A stretch of 64,000 nt of DNA from Schlesneria sp. (GTDB taxonomy: Bacteria > Planctomycetota > Planctomycetia > Planctomycetales > Planctomycetaceae). Position 1 is the first letter of the stretch, and each line of letters begins with the position of its first letter. The notes beneath the pieces were generated by a model. The model saw only the letters and a program-made list of their open reading frames with translations, did no database searches and was not told where the DNA came from. A program made the position numbers and the translations under genes. Positions 61,403-64,000 of the stretch are shown one piece after another. Location of the stretch: assembly GCA_028291515.1 (NCBI GenBank), contig JAQGHU010000026.1, positions 46,730 to 110,729 of the forward strand. The letters are read 5' to 3'.

Positions 61403-62259
61403 GGTGCCAGTTTATCGAGTCTCATCGAGCGGTCTGGCCCCTCCAGATTCTCTGCAGCACGTTGGCGGTTTCTCGCAGCGGTTATTACGCCTGGCGGAAG
61501 CGGCCCACGAGTGAGTCGGCGCAGCGGCGCGAAGAGTTGACCACCCGGATCCGCGCACTGCATCAGCAGAAGCACCACGATTCGTATGGAGCGCCACGGA
61601 TCCACCAAGAGTTGATTGCCCAGGGTTGTCCGTGCAATCGCAAGACGGTGGCCAAGCTGATGAAACAAGCCGGGATTCGTGCCTGTACGGTGAAGAAGTT
61701 TCGCGTGACGACCACAGACTCGCGACACAAACTGCCTGTCGCGGACAACATCGTCAGTCGAGATTTCGCACCGCGTGGAAAGAATGTCACTTGGGTGGCG
61801 AACATCACCTACATCTCGACTGCGGAAGGGTGGCTGTACGTCGCGGCGGTCGAGGATCTCTATTCCCGCAAGATCGTTGGCTGGTCGATGTCGGAACGAA
61901 TTGATAGTCGACTCGTGACGGACGCGTTGCAGGCGGCCGTGAACCGAGAAGTTCCTGGAGAGGGGCTGGTCGCTCATTCTGATCGAGGTGTGCAGTACGC
62001 CAGCGACCACTATCAGCGAATCCTCCAGCAGCAGGGGATCACTTGCTCCATGAGCCGCAAAGGGAACTGTTGGGACAACGCACCGATGGAAAGCTTCTTC
62101 GCCACGCTGAAAAAAGAGCTCGTCCATCAATGTCACTATCAAACCAAAGCCGAGGCTCGACAGAGTGTGTTTGAATATATCGAAACCTTCTATAACCCCG
62201 TCCGAAGGCACTCGACTTTGGGATACCTGTCTCCCATAATGTTCGAGCAAGCCATCTAA
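61399..62259 (+). CDS. IS3 OrfB (DDE transposase)
   Basis: The 286-residue product has the HTH_21 part (HHDSYGAPRIHQEL), the rve/DDE core with TWVANITYIS (first position changed: Asn where D-I-T normally has Asp), VAHSDRGVQYAS (second Asp) and NCWDNAPMESFFATLKKEL (Glu). It sits in the -1 frame relative to OrfA with an ATGA overlap. Note that the first catalytic Asp is apparently Asn (GTG GCG AAC ATC ACC, codon 61801-61803); see findings. Confidence 0.92.
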   Translation: MRCQFIESHRAVWPLQILCSTLAVSRSGYYAWRKRPTSESAQRREELTTRIRALHQQKHHDSYGAPRIHQELIAQGCPCNRKTVAKLMKQAGIRACTVKKFRVTTTDSRHKLPVADNIVSRDFAPRGKNVTWVANITYISTAEGWLYVAAVEDLYSRKIVGWSMSERIDSRLVTDALQAAVNREVPGEGLVAHSDRGVQYASDHYQRILQQQGITCSMSRKGNCWDNAPMESFFATLKKELVHQCHYQTKAEARQSVFEYIETFYNPVRRHSTLGYLSPIMFEQAI

Positions 62260-62297
62260 CCATCTCGCCTCGCGCCCACTTTTCTTGGGCAAGTCCA

Positions 62298-62915
62298 AAA
62301 TTTCATCTTCGTGCTCTTCGTGTCCTTCGTGGTAACTCTCTACCTCTCTTCAACCATTGAGGGCACGCAGCCTGGATGTCGGTGCTCGCAAATTTGGTGC
62401 GACGCCTCGATACCGCATCCAAAGAAATCTCGCGGGTACCACGGTTTTGGAGTCTTCGACAAGGCCGTGCTTTTGCTGGCTTCGCGGAGCCCTGGAAAAA
62501 CTTCGAAGCAAATCCTCAAAAAACGTGAAATTGGGCTTGGTCGAGTCACCTGTTTTATGGCACAAGAGAGCGACAACCAGTGTGCCAGTCGGCCCTCATT
62601 GATTGACGCTTGGCCGACGCAGAATCGCCTGCATTTTAGGCCCCGCACAGCGGGATTGTTCTTTCACAATTGAACGCCGATCGTCAGCGAACCTTGGAGT
62701 GCGGTGGCTCGACACCGCTTTGGCTCCAGTCGCCAGACACCTCACACGACTTGCCGAGTCCGTTTGTACTTTGACAACGGGCCGCAAATCTGCGAACACA
62801 CTCTCAGTAGAATGGGAGGTTGTGTCATGCAGCCGGCTGCGTTGCCCTGTGTGCCAATAATGAGTGAGACAGTTCTACAGAACTCATTGTGTGCAGAGCG
62901 GGCAGGAAACAGACC
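62298..62915. other. 618-bp repeat-rich gap between two IS3-like elements
   Basis: No gene is supported. It holds the right copy of the 26-bp repeat (62307-62332), copy B of the dispersed hairpin (62440-62468) and, near the right end, a small palindrome (AATGAGT 62859-62865, ACTCATT 62882-62888) that may belong to the end of the next element. Confidence 0.5.
62440..62468. repeat. dispersed hairpin repeat, copy B
   Basis: CACGG at 62440 and CCGTG at 62464 enclose GGAGTCTTCGACAAGG. It closely matches copy A (53218-53254) and appears as stand-alone non-coding sequence. Confidence 0.6.
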
Positions 62916-63389
62916 ATGGCTGATCAAGAGCAGAGGGACGTGGAACAGCCCGCTGGGCCGAAAATTCACTCCGCCAGTGGCCGGGTGATCGAACAAGGCC
63001 CCGCCGGTCTGCCCAATCCGCAGGTGCTGGAGAGACCCGTTCGTCGTCAGTTTACCAAGGCCTATAAGCTGGAGGTGCTGGCACGGATTGAGGCCAGTGG
63101 GGGGACCGGCCAGATCGGAAGTATCCTCCGTCGGGAAGGACTGTATTCGTCGCATCTGACCAGTTGGCGTCACCAGCGCGATCAAGGTCGACTCCAGGCG
63201 TCAGCGTCCGACAAACGTGCGGTCCCGAAGTCGCCGGTTCAGGATCAGAGTGTCGCCCAACTCCAGCGTGAAAATGCTCGCCTGCAGACGCGACTGCAAC
63301 AGGCGGAACTGATGTTGGAGATTCAAAAAAAAGCCTCCGAGATCTTGGGGATCACCCTGAAGGCCTTCGACAACGAAGGGAGCGTCTGA
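62916..63389 (+). CDS. OrfA/helper protein of a second IS3-like element
   Basis: About 157 residues from ATG 62916. The HTH_Tnp-type segment FTKAYKLEVLARIEASGG followed by IGSILRREGLYSSHLTSW recognises DNA. A coiled coil (AQLQRENARLQTRLQQAELM) follows. It overlaps by one base the next frame (TGATG-type junction at 63388-63391). This OrfA is longer than that of the element at 61 kb, so the two belong to different subgroups. Confidence 0.85.
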   Translation: MADQEQRDVEQPAGPKIHSASGRVIEQGPAGLPNPQVLERPVRRQFTKAYKLEVLARIEASGGTGQIGSILRREGLYSSHLTSWRHQRDQGRLQASASDKRAVPKSPVQDQSVAQLQRENARLQTRLQQAELMLEIQKKASEILGITLKAFDNEGSV

Positions 63390-64000
63390 TGAACGTGGTC
63401 ACCGAATTCGCTCCCGGCGTCGGAACGGCGCTGGCCTGTCACGCCCTGGGTGTCTCACGAGCCGCGTATTACCGTCGTCAGCAACCGCTCACGCCAGTCC
63501 TGCCGAAGGATCACAACCCTTCTCCGCGGGCTCTGAGTCCGACGGAACGCCGAGATGTCCTCGAGGTGTTGAACTCACCGCGGTTCATGGACCAGGCACC
63601 CCCGCAAATCCACGCCACACTGCTGGATGAGGGCGTTTATCACCTGTTCCACGCGAACCATGTATCGCATTCTCCGAGACCAGCAGGAAGTCCGGGAACG
63701 ACGCGATCAGTTGCAGCATCCGCAGTACCACCGGCCCGAACTGATCGCCACGGCACCCTGCCAAGTCTGGTCCTGGGATATCACCTTGTTGCCGGGACCG
63801 GGCAAGGGATCCCACTTTCACCTGTACGTGATTCTGGACATCTTCAGCCGGTACTCCGTGGGCTGGCTGCTCGCCCAACGCGAATGCTCGGAACTGGCCG
63901 CCAGGCTGATCCGGGAAACTTGTGCCAAACAGCATGTGCCACCTGATCAGCTCACGATTCATTCCGATCGCGGACCGGCCATGAAGTCCCAGACCGTCGC
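63389..64000 (+). pseudogene. IS3-like OrfB transposase, frameshifted and cut by the window edge
   Basis: The frame from 63389 matches an OrfB N-terminus (GVGTALACHALGVSRAAYYRR, read as GV...ALGVSRAAYY) up to TLLDEGVYH at 63643. It then continues sensibly only in the next frame: TMYRILRDQQEVRERRDQ, WSWDITLLPGPGKG (first Asp), HLYVILDIFSRYSVGW and IHSDRGPAMKS (second Asp). Removing one C from the CC at 63643-63644 restores the frame. The Glu of the DDE triad would lie beyond the window. Confidence 0.9.

Larger units (their letters stand above)
61040..62297 (+). mobile_element. complete IS3-family insertion sequence
   Basis: The ends are perfect 30-bp inverted repeats: TGGACTTGCCCAAGAAAAGT onward at 61040-61069 and its complement at 62268-62297. 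AAA flanks both ends (61037-61039, 62298-62300), matching the 3-bp duplication usual for IS3. Length is 1,258 bp, with two ORFs overlapping by 4 bases. Intact ends suggest recent insertion. Confidence 0.95.

Overview
The window looks like a planctomycete chromosome (phylum Planctomycetota, probably a Planctomycetaceae/Schlesneria-type lineage; I cannot fix the genus). Pointers are a DUF1559 prepilin-like protein next to a small lipoprotein, a bacterial (5-formylfuran-3-yl)methyl phosphate synthase homologue of the kind linked to tetrahydromethanopterin C1 metabolism, hopanoid genes (hpnE, an HpnK-type deacetylase), GYF_2 and FHA proteins, Tat-exported enzymes, and moderately high GC with long antisense shadow ORFs. 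No rRNA, tRNA or CRISPR array was seen.

Layout. 0.4-11.4 kb: a heme-motif/terpene-cyclase-fold secreted protein, an EEP nuclease-like protein, ComEC, then a three-gene + strand run (MfnB-like, enoyl-CoA hydratase-like, phosphate acyltransferase), an FHA protein, a ceramidase-like Tat protein and a histidine-kinase-like protein that lacks the phospho-accepting histidine. 12.0-16.7 kb: a compact signalling array (triple-PAS kinase, Rcp1-like receiver, REC-PAS-kinase, FixJ-like regulator). 17-31 kb: desaturase, two tiny membrane/lipoproteins, a glycoside hydrolase, nitroreductase, M50-like protease, YqgE/AlgH, SpeD, three tandem Hsp20 genes, a methyltransferase-like protein, a triple-GYF_2 protein, and a deacetylase/glycosyltransferase pair. 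31-41 kb: a GT87 membrane protein, a glycogen-debranching enzyme/TreZ operon, a beta-propeller protein and a sialate O-acetylesterase. 40.7-48.4 kb: a six-gene minus-strand run (HpnE, ion channel, ABC exporter, DUF1854, Ser/Thr kinase, cytochrome). 48.5-56 kb: ComF, HemC, a lipoprotein/membrane/TPR operon, DUF1559, a Nudix hydrolase and FabI.

56-64 kb is a mobile-element pile-up: two paralogous small membrane proteins with shared flanks, a truncated IS1-like transposase, a complete IS4-family element with inverted repeats, an IS110-family recombinase, a GxxExxY protein remnant, an intact IS3 element with perfect 30-bp inverted repeats and a 3-bp target duplication, and at the window edge a second IS3-like element broken by one extra base.

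I found no clear-cut new defence or biosynthetic system. The best leads are the MfnB/ECH/acyltransferase run, the paralog cassette with conserved flanks, the histidine-less kinase beside a signalling array, the channel/ABC/DUF1854/kinase run with an unusual selectivity filter, and the possible guide RNA of the IS110 element. All assignments come from reading the sequence and remembered family motifs; no database search was run.
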